Shown piece after piece: positions 8,816 to 18,402 of a stretch of 64,000 nucleotides of DNA (positions are counted from its first letter, which is position 1; every line of letters starts with the position of its first letter). The position numbers and the translations under genes were made by a program. Source of the DNA: Paracoccus hibiscisoli (GTDB lineage Bacteria > Pseudomonadota > Alphaproteobacteria > Rhodobacterales > Rhodobacteraceae); NCBI RefSeq assembly GCF_005048265.1, contig NZ_SUNH01000007.1:124001-188000 (forward strand), read 5' to 3'. The notes under the pieces were generated by a model. It was given only the letters and a program-made list of their open reading frames with translations. It was not told the DNA's origin and did not search any database.

Positions 8816-8958
8816 GACAGCACCCTTTCCCGTCTGAATATCCCGCGCCTGTTACGCGCCCCGCGCGGCCAAGTCCAGCCTTGGCCCGATTGCGCCCAGG
8901 GCCCATGCGGGCTAGGGATTGGCGCAAAGACTGCGGGGCCAGAAAAGGCGGGGATGAC

Positions 8959-9756
8959 ATGACCAGAATCGACGACAGGTTTGCGGCACTCAAGGCGCAG
9001 GGCAAAAAGGCCTTCGTGGCCTATATGATGGCCTCGGACCCCGATGACGCCACCGCGCTGCAGATCATGCGCGGCCTGCCCGAGGCGGGCGTGGACATCA
9101 TCGAGCTGGGCATGCCCTTCACCGACCCGATGGCCGATGGCGGCACCATCCAGGCGGCGGGCCAGCGCGCCCTGGCCAATGGCGGCAGCGTCAGCCGCAC
9201 GCTGGACATGCTGCGCGCGTTCCGGCGCGAGGACACGACCACGCCGGTCGTTCTGATGGGCTATTACAACCCGATCTATGCGCGGCCCGGCGGCGTGACC
9301 CAGTTCCTGACCGACGCGGTCGAGGCGGGCGTGGACGGCCTGATCGTCGTCGACCTGCCCCCCGAGGAGGACAGCGAGCTGTGCATTCCCGCCAGCGCCG
9401 CGGGCCTGAACTTCATCCGCCTGGCGACCCCCACGACCGATGACAAGCGCCTGCCCGCGGTGATCAAGAACACCTCGGGCTTTGTCTATTACGTCAGCGT
9501 GACGGGCATCACCGGCGGCGCCGCAGCCAACGCCGCCGACGTCGCCCCCGAGGTCGCGCGCATCCGCGCGGGCGCGGGCCTGCCGGTGGTGGTGGGCTTC
9601 GGCATCTCGACCCCCGAGGCCGCGCAGCAGATCGCCTCGGTCGCGGATGGCGTCGTGGTGGGCAGCGCCATCGTCAAGCAGATCGGCGAGGGCCGCCCCG
9701 TCCCCGAGATCCTGGATTTTGTCCGCGCCCTGGCCGCGGGGGCCCATCGCGGGTGA
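8959..9756 (+). CDS. trpA: tryptophan synthase alpha subunit
   Basis: TrpA cleaves indole-3-glycerol phosphate to indole and glyceraldehyde 3-phosphate, and channels the indole to TrpB. In the 265-residue product the catalytic Glu49 (IELGMPF) and Asp60 (PMADGG) are at their usual positions, and the phosphate-binding GFGIS loop follows. I chose the ATG at 8959, behind a GGCGGGG binding site, over longer in-frame starts because it gives the normal family length and N-terminus (MTRIDDRF). trpB is not next to it, and trpF lies about 39 kb away in this window. The gene overlaps the following VOC gene as GTGA. Confidence 0.97.
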   Translation: MTRIDDRFAALKAQGKKAFVAYMMASDPDDATALQIMRGLPEAGVDIIELGMPFTDPMADGGTIQAAGQRALANGGSVSRTLDMLRAFRREDTTTPVVLMGYYNPIYARPGGVTQFLTDAVEAGVDGLIVVDLPPEEDSELCIPASAAGLNFIRLATPTTDDKRLPAVIKNTSGFVYYVSVTGITGGAAANAADVAPEVARIRAGAGLPVVVGFGISTPEAAQQIASVADGVVVGSAIVKQIGEGRPVPEILDFVRALAAGAHRG

Positions 9757-10313
9757 CGCTGACCTTCGACCACGTTGCCATCGCCGCCCGCACCCTTGCG
9801 GAAGGGGCCGCATGGCTGCGCGCCCGGGGCCTGCACCCGGAACCCGGCGGCCGCCATCCGGGCCTGGGCACGCAGAACATGCTGCTGTCCCTGGGACCGG
9901 GCGAATATCTGGAGCTGATCGCCCGCGACCCCGATCAGGACGGCCCGCCCCGCTGGTTCGGCCTGGACGGGTTCGATGGGCCGCCTTGCGTCGCGGGCTG
10001 GGTGGCGCGCATGTCGCCGCTGACCGCGCCGCCCGGCACGCAGATCGCCCAGGCCCGGCGCGGCGATCTGGCCTGGACCATCACCCTGCCCGATGCGGGC
10101 CAGATGCCGCGCGGCGGCGCGCAGCCCATGCGGATCGATTGGGGCCAGGGGCCGCACCCCTCGGACCGCCTGCCTGATCGCGGCGTGCGCCTGTCGCGCC
10201 TGACCCTGCCGCTGGAGGCGCTGGCGCTGGACGACCGCCGCCTGATGCTGACCGGCGCCGGCACGCCGATGACCCTGACCCTGACCACCCCCACCGGAGA
10301 CGTGACGCTGTGA
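9753..10313 (+). CDS. VOC/glyoxalase-like domain protein
   Basis: The 186-residue product starts with [19 protein letters not shown], the usual beginning of a vicinal-oxygen-chelate fold, and has GEYLELIA where one metal ligand would be. It resembles the Glyoxalase_3 type of uncharacterised VOC proteins rather than lactoylglutathione lyase, so no substrate is assigned. The start is GTG overlapping the trpA stop, and the end overlaps the next gene in the same GTGA manner, so the three genes are translationally coupled. Confidence 0.78.
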   Translation: MTLTFDHVAIAARTLAEGAAWLRARGLHPEPGGRHPGLGTQNMLLSLGPGEYLELIARDPDQDGPPRWFGLDGFDGPPCVAGWVARMSPLTAPPGTQIAQARRGDLAWTITLPDAGQMPRGGAQPMRIDWGQGPHPSDRLPDRGVRLSRLTLPLEALALDDRRLMLTGAGTPMTLTLTTPTGDVTL

Positions 10314-10801
10314 TCCTGCGCGATGCGACGCCCGACGACGTGCCCCTGATCGCCGCGATCTGGAACCCCATCGTGCGCGACACCACGATCACCTTCTGGC
10401 CCACCGAACGCAGCCACGACCAGATCGCGGCCTTAATTGCCGACCGGCAGGCCACAGGTCACGCCTTTCTGGTGCTGGAGGCCGACGGCATTGCGGGCTT
10501 TGGCACCTACAGCCAGTTCCGGGGTGGGCTGGGCTATGCCCGCAGCCAGGAACACACCATCTATCTGGCCCCTGATCGCAGGGGCGGCGGGTTGGGCCGG
10601 ACCCTGCTGCGCGGGCTGGAGGATCACGCCCGCGACCGCGGCCACCGCATCCTGATCGGCGGCATCACCGGGTCGAACACAGGGTCGATCGCCTTCCACC
10701 GGGCGATGGGCTACGGCGAATGGGGCCGCATTCCTGCGGCAGGCTGGAAATTCGGGCAGTATCACGACCTTGTGCTGATGGGTCGCGATCTTTCGTGCTA
10801 G
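10310..10801 (+). CDS. GNAT N-acetyltransferase, PAT (phosphinothricin-type) group
   Basis: This 163-residue GNAT-fold enzyme transfers acetyl from acetyl-CoA to an amine. It has the N-terminal RDATPDDVPLIAAIWN typical of the phosphinothricin/methionine sulfone acetyltransferase group, the acetyl-CoA pyrophosphate loop RRGGGLGRTLL, and the C-terminal NTGSIAFHRAMGY segment. The natural substrate is not evident; many members act on methionine sulfoximine or sulfone. The GTG start overlaps the VOC gene, placing it third in the trpA transcript. Confidence 0.87.
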   Translation: MILRDATPDDVPLIAAIWNPIVRDTTITFWPTERSHDQIAALIADRQATGHAFLVLEADGIAGFGTYSQFRGGLGYARSQEHTIYLAPDRRGGGLGRTLLRGLEDHARDRGHRILIGGITGSNTGSIAFHRAMGYGEWGRIPAAGWKFGQYHDLVLMGRDLSC

Positions 10802-10863
10802 GGGCGCGCGGGGGCGGCATTGCGCCCCTATCGCTTGGGGTGTTTCGGCGCTAACCTTGGCCC

Positions 10864-11607
10864 ATGAATTGCTGCACCACCCCCGAGACCTGCACCGGCC
10901 CCTGCCCCGAACTGCCGCGTCCGCGCAGCTTTTGGCAGCGCATGGCCGACCGAATCACGGCCTTTCTGTGGACCAATCGTCCGGCCACACCCCCTGAACG
11001 ATCGGTCGCCTTCACCATCGCCGTGATCGCGCTTGGCGCCAAGCTGGCCAAGGTCGACGGCACCGTCGAACGGTCCGAGGTCGCGGCCTTTCGCCGGGTG
11101 TTCATCATCCCCCGCTCCGAGGAAAAGAACGCCGCCCGCGTCTTTGACCTGGCGCGTCAGGATGTGGCGGGCTTCGATGCCTGGGCGCGCAAGATGGCGT
11201 CGATGTTCCAGCCGGGCGACCCGGTGCTGCTGGACGTGATGGAGGGGCTGTTCGTCATCGCCGTCGCCGATGGCGCGCTGCACGAGGCCGAAATCCAGTT
11301 TCTGGACGAGGTCGGGCGCATCTTCGGGCTGGCGCCCGAGCAGATCGCCGCGATCCGGCGCCGCCATGACAGCGGCGCGGGCTGCCCCCCCTGCGAGGTT
11401 CTGGGCGTGGCCCCCGACACCCCCCTCCCCGAGGTCAAGCGCCGCTGGCGCCAGCTGGTGCGCGAGAACCACCCCGACCAGGCCATCGGCCGAGGCCTGC
11501 CCCCCGAGGCTATCCGCCTGGCCGAGGCCCGCACCCGCCGCCTGAACGAGGCCTGGGAAAGCTATCGCGACCTCTATCGCCGCAATCTGCATCTGGGCGC
11601 GGCCTGA
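10864..11607 (+). CDS. DjlA-like protein with TerB and J domains
   Basis: The 247-residue protein has a cysteine-rich N-terminus (CC at residues 3-4, then C10 and C14), a helical TerB-like domain (about residues 45-165, with acidic KVDGTVERSE and VADGALHEAE motifs) and a C-terminal J domain (about 178-245). The HPD tripeptide in RENHPDQ is needed to stimulate DnaK. This is the order seen in DjlA-type co-chaperones, but without a clear transmembrane anchor. It is therefore probably a cytosolic DnaK co-chaperone, possibly binding metal through the N-terminal cysteines; that last point is inference. Confidence 0.85.
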   Translation: MNCCTTPETCTGPCPELPRPRSFWQRMADRITAFLWTNRPATPPERSVAFTIAVIALGAKLAKVDGTVERSEVAAFRRVFIIPRSEEKNAARVFDLARQDVAGFDAWARKMASMFQPGDPVLLDVMEGLFVIAVADGALHEAEIQFLDEVGRIFGLAPEQIAAIRRRHDSGAGCPPCEVLGVAPDTPLPEVKRRWRQLVRENHPDQAIGRGLPPEAIRLAEARTRRLNEAWESYRDLYRRNLHLGAA

Positions 11608-11645
11608 CCCTTGCGCGGCGGGCCGCCCCTGCCCATCTTGCGGGC

Positions 11646-11984
11646 ATGAGACATCTGCCCCTTGCCCTGACACTGGCGCTGATCTCCGGCCCTGCCTTGG
11701 CGCAGGACGCCGAGCCGCCGGGCTTTTTCGAACGCGGTCTGGGCGCGATCATGGACCAGCTGTTCGGCGGAGAGGAGCCCGCGCCCCTGGCCGATGCCCT
11801 GCGCGGCATGGGACCGGTTCTGCAGGATCTGGCGGCCCAGGTGGATGATCTTCGCCATTACCACGCCCCCGAACGGCAGCCCAACGGCGACATCCTGATC
11901 CGCCGCCGCGAAGGCGCGCCCCCGCCGCCCCCCTTGGGCGACACGCTGCAGCCCGACCCCGACCAGCCCCAGATCGCGCTTTAG
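11646..11984 (+). CDS. small exported protein of unknown function
   Basis: The 112-residue product has a clear signal peptide cut after ALAQ (about residue 20). The short mature region is acidic and proline-rich at its C-terminus, with no domain that I recognise. It follows the J-domain gene by 38 bases. Its TAG stop overlaps the stop of the converging exonuclease gene (shared TTAG). Periplasmic location is inferred from the signal peptide. Confidence 0.7.
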   Translation: MRHLPLALTLALISGPALAQDAEPPGFFERGLGAIMDQLFGGEEPAPLADALRGMGPVLQDLAAQVDDLRHYHAPERQPNGDILIRRREGAPPPPPLGDTLQPDPDQPQIAL

Positions 11985-13855
11985 CGGTTCGCATCCTCGA
12001 TCAGGCGGCGATGGCGGCGGGCCTCGGTCAGCGCCTCCTCAAAGCGGGTGATGCCCTTGGCCTCCAGCGCGGGGATCAGGCGCAGGAACGCCTCGGCGGT
12101 GGCGATGGTGTCCCCCATGGCGGTGTGGCGGGCCTCGGGCGGGATCACGATGCCAAGGCGTTCGGTCAGCGCGTCCAGCGAATGCACCTCGGACTGGCCC
12201 CAGACCATCGCGGACAGAACCACCGTGTCCAGCACGCGGTTGTCGAACCGCGCCCCCGTCTCGGCCTCGGCCCGGCGCAGAAAGCCCATGTCGAAGGGCG
12301 CGTTATGCGCGATCAGCACGCTGTCGTCGCAGAAATGCCGGAACGCGGTCAGCGCCGCCGTCAGATCGGGCGCATCCGCCACCATCGCGTCGGTGATGCC
12401 GTGGATCGCGGTCGAAGCGGGCGGGATCGGCCGCCCGGGGTTCACCAGCGTCTCGAACCGCTCTCCGGTCAGGCGGCCGCGCGCCAGGCGCAGGCCGGCG
12501 ATCTGGACGATGCGGTCGCGATCCTCCAGCCCGGTGGTCTCGGTGTCGAAAACCACGCAGGTCAGATCGGACAGCCGCGACGACGCCGCCCCCCGCGCCG
12601 CCAACGCGAAATCATAGGTGACGCCCACGCCATCCGCATGCCCCTGCGCCAGGGGCAGCGGCATGACCAGACGCGCGGTGGCCCCCTCGGCCTCCGGCCA
12701 GAGGCCGGTGCCGTGCCGCGCCAGGATCTCGGCCCCGGTCAGGCCGGGCTGGCCGGGATCGGGCGCCTCCTCCAGCCAGCCCTCCAGCTGGCCGATGGGC
12801 ACCGGCGCGCCGGTCCATTCCAGGGCCAGCCGCATCTGCCCCGGCTGATCGGGATGGACCGCCATCCGCGGCACATGGCCCAGGGCGCGCACCTGCGCGT
12901 CCAGCATCAACAGCAGCGCGTTCAGGCCCGCCGCCTCGGCCTGAAAGACCAGCGGCAGCAGGGGCTCGGCCCAGGTCAGGCCGGCGGTCAGTTCGGCCAG
13001 CGTGGCCGTGTCGCCCGGCGCATCCGTGGCCAGGATCTGGGACAGGGTGCGCGTGGCCTGGGCAAGCCCCTGCCCCTCGGCCCGGATGGCTGCGGCCAGG
13101 GCCGGCGGGATCGGCCCGTCCAGCGCGTCCAGCATCGGCACCAGGGTCGCGGCATGGCGGCGCAGCGCCTCCAGCGTCGCGCGGGGGGCGGGGCGTTCGA
13201 CGGCGCGGTCGCGCAGGATCAGCAGCAGCCCCCCCTCGACCGGGCGCAGGCGGCCCTGCAGGCGCACCCCCTGCGCTGTCAGACACGACAGGTCGGTCGC
13301 CTGCGCCCCCGCCGCCAGCCGCATCTGCGCGGCGATCAGCGCGCCGGGCGACAGGTGCCCGCCCAGATCGCGGTCCAGCGCCAGCCCGGGCAGCAGCCGC
13401 GCCGCGCTGGCGTTGTAGAACACCACCCGCCCGCGCGCATCGGCCATGACCGCGCCCGCCCCGAAATCCGCCAGGATCGATTCGAGGCTGGCCTTTTCTC
13501 GCATAATCTCGGCCGCGTGCCGGTCCAGCGCCAGCGCCAGCGCGTGATCGGACCGCTGCCGGGCCAGCGCCGCGTCGCGCGCGGCGGGCCCCAGATCGGC
13601 CAGATAGCGGGCCTGCTGCTGATCGGGCACGCCGCCCGTGCGAAGGGCACCGGCCAGCGTCTCGATGGGGCGGGCGACATTCTGGTCGAACAGGAACCAC
13701 AGCCCGGTCAGCAGGCCGGTCAGCCCGAACCCCAGCAGCATCACCGCCTGCACCAGCCCGTCGGTCCCCTGCGCCGCCCGCCACAGCGCCAGCCCCGCCA
13801 CCACCAACGCCAGCGCCAGCGTGCCCGCGAACAGCGCCAGGACGCGTCTGCGCAT
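11981..13855 (-). CDS. membrane PAS / degenerate kinase / DEDDh exonuclease fusion
   Basis: The 624-residue protein starts with two membrane spans (about residues 7-27 and 38-56), followed by a HAMP-like linker and a PAS-like segment (about 118-175). A region laid out like the back half of a histidine kinase follows but without a recognisable H box or ATP-binding N/G boxes. The C-terminus is a DnaQ-type 3'-5' exonuclease (about 431-600). The nuclease residues are all present: D437 and E439 (FDTETTG), D522 (NAPFD), H577 and D582. The ATG overlaps the stop of the response regulator gene by one base. An active nuclease tethered to a membrane sensor in an acetate gene cluster is inferred; its substrate is unknown. 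Confidence 0.85.
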   Translation of the reverse strand: MRRRVLALFAGTLALALVVAGLALWRAAQGTDGLVQAVMLLGFGLTGLLTGLWFLFDQNVARPIETLAGALRTGGVPDQQQARYLADLGPAARDAALARQRSDHALALALDRHAAEIMREKASLESILADFGAGAVMADARGRVVFYNASAARLLPGLALDRDLGGHLSPGALIAAQMRLAAGAQATDLSCLTAQGVRLQGRLRPVEGGLLLILRDRAVERPAPRATLEALRRHAATLVPMLDALDGPIPPALAAAIRAEGQGLAQATRTLSQILATDAPGDTATLAELTAGLTWAEPLLPLVFQAEAAGLNALLLMLDAQVRALGHVPRMAVHPDQPGQMRLALEWTGAPVPIGQLEGWLEEAPDPGQPGLTGAEILARHGTGLWPEAEGATARLVMPLPLAQGHADGVGVTYDFALAARGAASSRLSDLTCVVFDTETTGLEDRDRIVQIAGLRLARGRLTGERFETLVNPGRPIPPASTAIHGITDAMVADAPDLTAALTAFRHFCDDSVLIAHNAPFDMGFLRRAEAETGARFDNRVLDTVVLSAMVWGQSEVHSLDALTERLGIVIPPEARHTAMGDTIATAEAFLRLIPALEAKGITRFEEALTEARRHRRLIEDANR

Positions 13856-14217
13856 CAGGACAGCAGCCGGGCCATCTCGGCCCGCAGTTCGGCCAGTTCG
13901 AACGGCTTGGCGATGAACCCGTCGGCCCCCAGGGCCAGGCCCTTGCGGCGTTCGACGACCGATCCGCGCGCGGTCATCATCAGCACCCGCACCCCGGCCA
14001 GATCGGGGTCGGCGCGCACGTCCTGCACGATCTGATAGCCCGAGACATCGGGCAGCATCACGTCCAGCAGCACCAGGTCGGGCCGGGTGTCGCGGATGCG
14101 GGCGACGGCCCCCTTGCCGGTGGCCAGGCGATCATGGCGGTGGCCGTCCCGCGTCAGCAGAAAATCCAGCGCGGTGGCGATGTTGTCCTCATCCTCGATC
14201 ACCAGGATGTCAGCCAT
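13855..14217 (-). CDS. single-domain response regulator
   Basis: The 120-residue protein is one receiver domain and nothing else. The acidic pair (Glu8/Asp9), phosphoacceptor Asp52 (LLDVMLP), Thr82 and Lys104 (AKPF) are all present, so it should be phosphorylatable. Having no output domain, it must act by protein contact. I chose the ATG at 14217, which gives the standard MADILVIEDED start. It overlaps the upstream membrane protein gene by eight bases and the downstream sensor/exonuclease gene by one. A direct partnership with that degenerate sensor is the likely reading. Confidence 0.92.
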   Translation of the reverse strand: MADILVIEDEDNIATALDFLLTRDGHRHDRLATGKGAVARIRDTRPDLVLLDVMLPDVSGYQIVQDVRADPDLAGVRVLMMTARGSVVERRKGLALGADGFIAKPFELAELRAEMARLLS

Positions 14218-14713
14218 TGGAACCTCCTGCGGGGCAAACGGTGGCAAAGGCGGCGTCGTCGCCTGCGGGCATCCAGTCGCCGCGGGCGGGCCGGATGCGG
14301 GCACCCGAACAGTCGAAATCCTGCGGCACGATCACGGTCTGGCCGCGCCGTTCGACCAGCATGATCGGCGCGCTGCGGGTGCCGTCGGCGGCATCGGTGA
14401 TCTGGCCGGGGTCCAGCGCGGCAAAGCGCACCTCGACCGGCGCCAGATAGGTCCAGGGCGCCCAGACCTGAGAGGCGCGGCCCACGACCAGCACCTGCGC
14501 CCCCTCGGGCAAAGCGGCGCGGGCGCGGTCGAACCAGGCATAGTCGTTCCACACCGAATAGCTGACCATCGACAGGCCGATGCCCGCCGTCAGCAGCCAG
14601 GGCGGCGGCGACAGCCCCGCCTTGCGCGCCGCATGCATGCCCGCGTAAAGCACCGCAAAGGCGCCGACCGCCACCGCGATCACCCCCAGAATATCGGCCC
14701 CGATCCCACTCAT
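14210..14713 (-). CDS. small membrane protein of unknown function
   Basis: The 167-residue product has two N-terminal hydrophobic segments (about residues 5-25 and 40-58) and a soluble C-terminal part containing two cysteines. No family is recognised. It overlaps both neighbours by a few bases (ATGA with the CBS protein gene, eight bases with the response regulator gene), so it belongs to the same translationally coupled set. Given its place between the DUF294 protein and the response regulator, a role in the same signalling unit is possible but unproven. Confidence 0.7.
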   Translation of the reverse strand: MSGIGADILGVIAVAVGAFAVLYAGMHAARKAGLSPPPWLLTAGIGLSMVSYSVWNDYAWFDRARAALPEGAQVLVVGRASQVWAPWTYLAPVEVRFAALDPGQITDAADGTRSAPIMLVERRGQTVIVPQDFDCSGARIRPARGDWMPAGDDAAFATVCPAGGSNG

Positions 14714-16521
14714 CCCAGCATTCCCTTGCCATGTCCCACCGCCGACTGCATGCCCCGCACCACGACAAAGGCGTCGCGCAGATGGCTGCGTTCGAAATCC
14801 GACAGATCCGCCGGTGAGAGGTAATTGTCAGGCTTGCGCCCCGCGCGCACCAGATGCGCCTGGTTCTCCAGCCGCGCCGTCTGGATCAGGTCATAGGCCG
14901 CGATCAGATCGCGCGCCCCCGTGGCCGAGATGACGCCGCGCGTCTCGGCATCCTCCAGCCGGGCGCGGGTGTTCACGGCGGCGATCCGCCCCTGCAGCGC
15001 ATAGACCCGCGCCAGATCGGCCACCGGGACCACGCCGTTATGCTTCATGTCGATATGGTGGCGATGCTCTCCGTGGCGGATCGTGGCAAAGCCCCCGATC
15101 AACCCAAGCGGAGGCCGATGTTTTAATGAATTACCAATCATATGCGCGACAAAGATCGAATTCTTCGAGGCCGCCTCCAGCGTCCCCGTCTGCAATCCGT
15201 CCAGCAGCGACGCATCGCCCCCGATCGCGCGCAGGTCGAACATGACCGAGGCCAGCATCTGCGCCTCGGGGCTGGGATGGCGGGTCCAGTCGTCAAAATA
15301 GTCCTGCCAGACCTCGACCGGCTGGCACCAGCGCGGGTTGGTGGCCATCATGTCGCCGGGGCAATGGACATAGCCGCAGGCGTTCAGCCCGTCGCTGACC
15401 CGCCGCGCCAGGCGCGTGAACCACGGATCGCGTGGGTCCGCCCCCGGCCCCAGGATCAGGCAGTTGTCCTGATCGCTGACGCCGGTCTGCTCCTGCCGGC
15501 CCTGGCTGCCGCAGGCGGCCCAGCACCAGGGCGCGGGCGCGGGACCCAGATCGGCGGCGGTCAGGTCCAGCAGGCGGCGCGTCACCGCATCGGCGATGTC
15601 GGTGATCATGCGGGTGACAATCTCATGGCGCTGGCGGGCCTGCACCAGCTGGACCATCAGCTCGGGGATGCGGGCTGTCACGGCGGCCATCTGGCCCACG
15701 TCGCGGGCCTTGGCGACCTCGCGGATCAGGCCGGCGGCAGATATGGCATGCACCCGCGTCAGGTCGGTCTGGCTGACCATGCCGACGAAACGGCCATCCT
15801 CGACCACCGGCAGGTGGCTGATGCGCCGCTCCAGCATGGCGTTCAGCACGTCATAGCCCAGGGCCTGCGGCGCCAGCGTGATCGGGTCGGGCGTCATCAC
15901 CTGGGACACCGGCTGGCGCATGTCGCGCCCCTCGGCCACGACGCGGTTCGACATGTCGCGGATGGTGACCAGCCCGATGAGGCGCGTGCCTTCGGTGATG
16001 CCCAGGCTGCTGACGCGGGCCTCGCGCATCAGGCGGGCGGCCTCGATGATGGGGGTGTCGGGGGAACAGCTGACGGGCTTGCCTGACAGCAGCTCTCCCA
16101 CCTTGAGGCGGGCGAGGTCGCTGCCGCGATCGACCGGGCCCCGGCCCCGGTCGAAGAACCGGCCCACCGCGCGATGTTCGGCGATCAGGCGGATCACCTC
16201 GGCGCGGGGCAGCATCAGGATCACCGCAGGCTCAATCACGCGGGCCGAGGTGACGGCCACCCCGTCGCGCAACAGCCCGCGTTCGCCAAAGGAATTCCGG
16301 GGGCCCAGCTGGGACACGCTGTCGCCGTTGCGGTCGGTGACGGCCACGCGGCCGGTCTCGATCAGATACAGGCCCGGCAGGCGGTCGCCGAATTCATAGA
16401 TCACGTCGCCCGCGGCGAAGGACCTGCGGCTGAAGGAACCGGCGACCCGCGCCAGCTCGTCCCGCTTCAGGCTGTCATAGGGATGCACGGTGGCGATGAA
16501 GTCGACGGTGGCGTCGGGCAT
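14710..16521 (-). CDS. cNMP-binding / CBS pair / DUF294 nucleotidyltransferase-like protein
   Basis: The roughly 603-residue protein has an N-terminal cyclic-nucleotide-binding-type domain (about 10-125), two CBS repeats (about 150-265) that usually sense adenine nucleotides, a DUF294 nucleotidyltransferase-like domain (GSQGRQEQTGVSDQDN near residue 345) and a helical C-terminal substrate-binding domain. The two Asp of the catalytic DxD-type motif appear as SDQDN. The ATG at 16521 was chosen because AAGG precedes it and it gives the standard CNB start. The gene follows the symporter by 59 bases. A role in sensing energy state and controlling acetate uptake is plausible from context only. Confidence 0.87.
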   Translation of the reverse strand: MPDATVDFIATVHPYDSLKRDELARVAGSFSRRSFAAGDVIYEFGDRLPGLYLIETGRVAVTDRNGDSVSQLGPRNSFGERGLLRDGVAVTSARVIEPAVILMLPRAEVIRLIAEHRAVGRFFDRGRGPVDRGSDLARLKVGELLSGKPVSCSPDTPIIEAARLMREARVSSLGITEGTRLIGLVTIRDMSNRVVAEGRDMRQPVSQVMTPDPITLAPQALGYDVLNAMLERRISHLPVVEDGRFVGMVSQTDLTRVHAISAAGLIREVAKARDVGQMAAVTARIPELMVQLVQARQRHEIVTRMITDIADAVTRRLLDLTAADLGPAPAPWCWAACGSQGRQEQTGVSDQDNCLILGPGADPRDPWFTRLARRVSDGLNACGYVHCPGDMMATNPRWCQPVEVWQDYFDDWTRHPSPEAQMLASVMFDLRAIGGDASLLDGLQTGTLEAASKNSIFVAHMIGNSLKHRPPLGLIGGFATIRHGEHRHHIDMKHNGVVPVADLARVYALQGRIAAVNTRARLEDAETRGVISATGARDLIAAYDLIQTARLENQAHLVRAGRKPDNYLSPADLSDFERSHLRDAFVVVRGMQSAVGHGKGMLG

Positions 16522-16580
16522 CCGGGCTGACCTTGTGCAAAGGGGGTGCCGCGCCCCCGGATGGGGACGCGGCAAGGGTG

Positions 16581-18392
16581 TCAGTGAGAGATCGCGCCGC
16601 CCGCACCGCGCGGGACGCGGATCGATTCGACCAGCTCCTGCACATGGGCCGGGGGCCGCTTGCTGATCGCCGAGACGCCGAAGGCGACGGCAAAGTTGAT
16701 CAGCGCGCCGATGGTCCCGAACGAGGCCGGCGAGATGCCGAACAGCCAGGCATCGGGCGTGTCGGGCAGGAAGTTGGTGCCCGCCACGAAGAAGATCCCC
16801 TTGTAGGCGAAGATGTAGAGGATCGTGGACAGCATGCCCGCGATCATGCCCGCAATGGCGCCTTCCTTGCCGACGCGGCTGGAGAAGATCCCCATCATCA
16901 GCACCGGGAAGATCGAGCTGGCCGCCAGGCCAAAGGCCAGCGCCACGGTCTGCGCCGCAAAGCCCGGCGGGTTCAGGCCCAGGATCGTGGCCACCAGGAT
17001 CGACGCCGCCATCGAGATGCGCGCCGCCATCAGTTCACCCTTTTCGCTGATGTTGGGCATCAAGGTGCCCTTGATCAGGTCGTGGGACACGGCGCCCGAG
17101 ATCGCCAGCAACAGACCCGCCGCGGTGGACAGTGCCGCCGCCAGGCCGCCTGCGGCGACGATGGCGATGACCCAACCCGGCAGATTGGCGATTTCGGGGT
17201 TGGCCAGCACCATGATGTCGTTGTTCACGGTGGTCAGCTCGTTGCCCACCAGGCCCTGCTCCTCGATCACGGCGGCGACGGGTGCGTTGGCCGCGCCCGC
17301 CTCGCTGTAATACTGGATCAGGCCGTCGCCGTTCTTGTCTTCCCAGTTCAGCAGGCCGGTGACCTGCCAGTTGCGCATCCACGCCAGATCCGGCGAGGTC
17401 TCGATATCGGCCAGCGAGACGGCAGGCATGCTGAACGTGTCGCCCTGCTCGGCTCCCGGCCACATGGTCGCGGTCAGGTTGAAGCGCGCCATCGAACCGA
17501 CCGCCGGGGCGACCGTGTACAGCAGCGCGATGAAGACCAGCGCCCAGCCCGCCGATTTGCGGGCATCCGACACCTTGGGCACGGTGAAGAAGCGGATGAT
17601 GACATGCGGCAGACCCGCGGTGCCGATCATCAGCGCCATGGTGAACAGGACCATGTCCAAAGTGCTGTTGTGGTGTTCGGTATACTGGCGGAAGCCCAGG
17701 TCGGTCACCAGACCGTCCAGCTGCGCCAGGAAGGCCACGCCCGACGCGTCATGCGTGCCGAACAGACCCAGCTGCGGCAGGAAGTTGCCGGTCAGCTGCA
17801 GCGAGATGAAGATCGCCGGGATCGTATAGGCGATGATCAGGACGACATACTGGGCGACCTGCGTGTAGGTGATGCCCTTCATGCCGCCAAGAACGGCATA
17901 GCAGAACACCAGGCCCGCGCCGATCCACAGACCGGTCGAGTTCGACACCTCCAGATAGCGCGAGAAGGTGACGCCCACGCCGGTCATCTGGCCGATCACA
18001 TAGGTGATCGAGACGATCAGCAGGCAGATCACGCCGATGATGCGCGCGGTCGGCGAATAGAAGCGGTCGCCGATGAATTCCGGCACGGTGAACTTGCCGA
18101 ATTTGCGCAGATAGGGCGCCAGCAGCAGCGCCAGCAGCACATAGCCGCCAGTCCAGCCCATCAGGTAGGTCGAGTTGTCATAGCCCGTGAAGGCGATCAG
18201 ACCCGCCATCGAGATGAAGGACGCCGCCGACATCCAGTCGGCCGCGGTCGCCATGCCGTTCATGACGGGACCCACGCCGCGGTTGGCGGCGTAGAATTCT
18301 GCGGTGGATTTCGCCCGGCAATAGATGGCGATGCCGATATACAGCGCGAAGGACGCCGTGATAAACAGAAGGTTCAGGGTAAACTGGCTCAT
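16581..18392 (-). CDS. sodium:solute symporter, large subunit (probable acetate uptake)
   Basis: This 603-residue permease of the SSS family has about 13 hydrophobic spans, beginning with FALYIGIAIYCRAKSTAEFY and carrying the sodium-site region GMATAADWMSAASFISMAG. This subgroup always pairs with a DUF4212 small subunit, encoded 10 bases upstream here. Its position downstream of acs strongly suggests short-chain carboxylate (acetate) uptake. It differs from classical ActP in needing the DUF4212 partner, so substrate range is an inference. Confidence 0.92.
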   Translation of the reverse strand: MSQFTLNLLFITASFALYIGIAIYCRAKSTAEFYAANRGVGPVMNGMATAADWMSAASFISMAGLIAFTGYDNSTYLMGWTGGYVLLALLLAPYLRKFGKFTVPEFIGDRFYSPTARIIGVICLLIVSITYVIGQMTGVGVTFSRYLEVSNSTGLWIGAGLVFCYAVLGGMKGITYTQVAQYVVLIIAYTIPAIFISLQLTGNFLPQLGLFGTHDASGVAFLAQLDGLVTDLGFRQYTEHHNSTLDMVLFTMALMIGTAGLPHVIIRFFTVPKVSDARKSAGWALVFIALLYTVAPAVGSMARFNLTATMWPGAEQGDTFSMPAVSLADIETSPDLAWMRNWQVTGLLNWEDKNGDGLIQYYSEAGAANAPVAAVIEEQGLVGNELTTVNNDIMVLANPEIANLPGWVIAIVAAGGLAAALSTAAGLLLAISGAVSHDLIKGTLMPNISEKGELMAARISMAASILVATILGLNPPGFAAQTVALAFGLAASSIFPVLMMGIFSSRVGKEGAIAGMIAGMLSTILYIFAYKGIFFVAGTNFLPDTPDAWLFGISPASFGTIGALINFAVAFGVSAISKRPPAHVQELVESIRVPRGAGGAISH

Positions 18393-18402
18393 GGCTGTTT
18401 CC

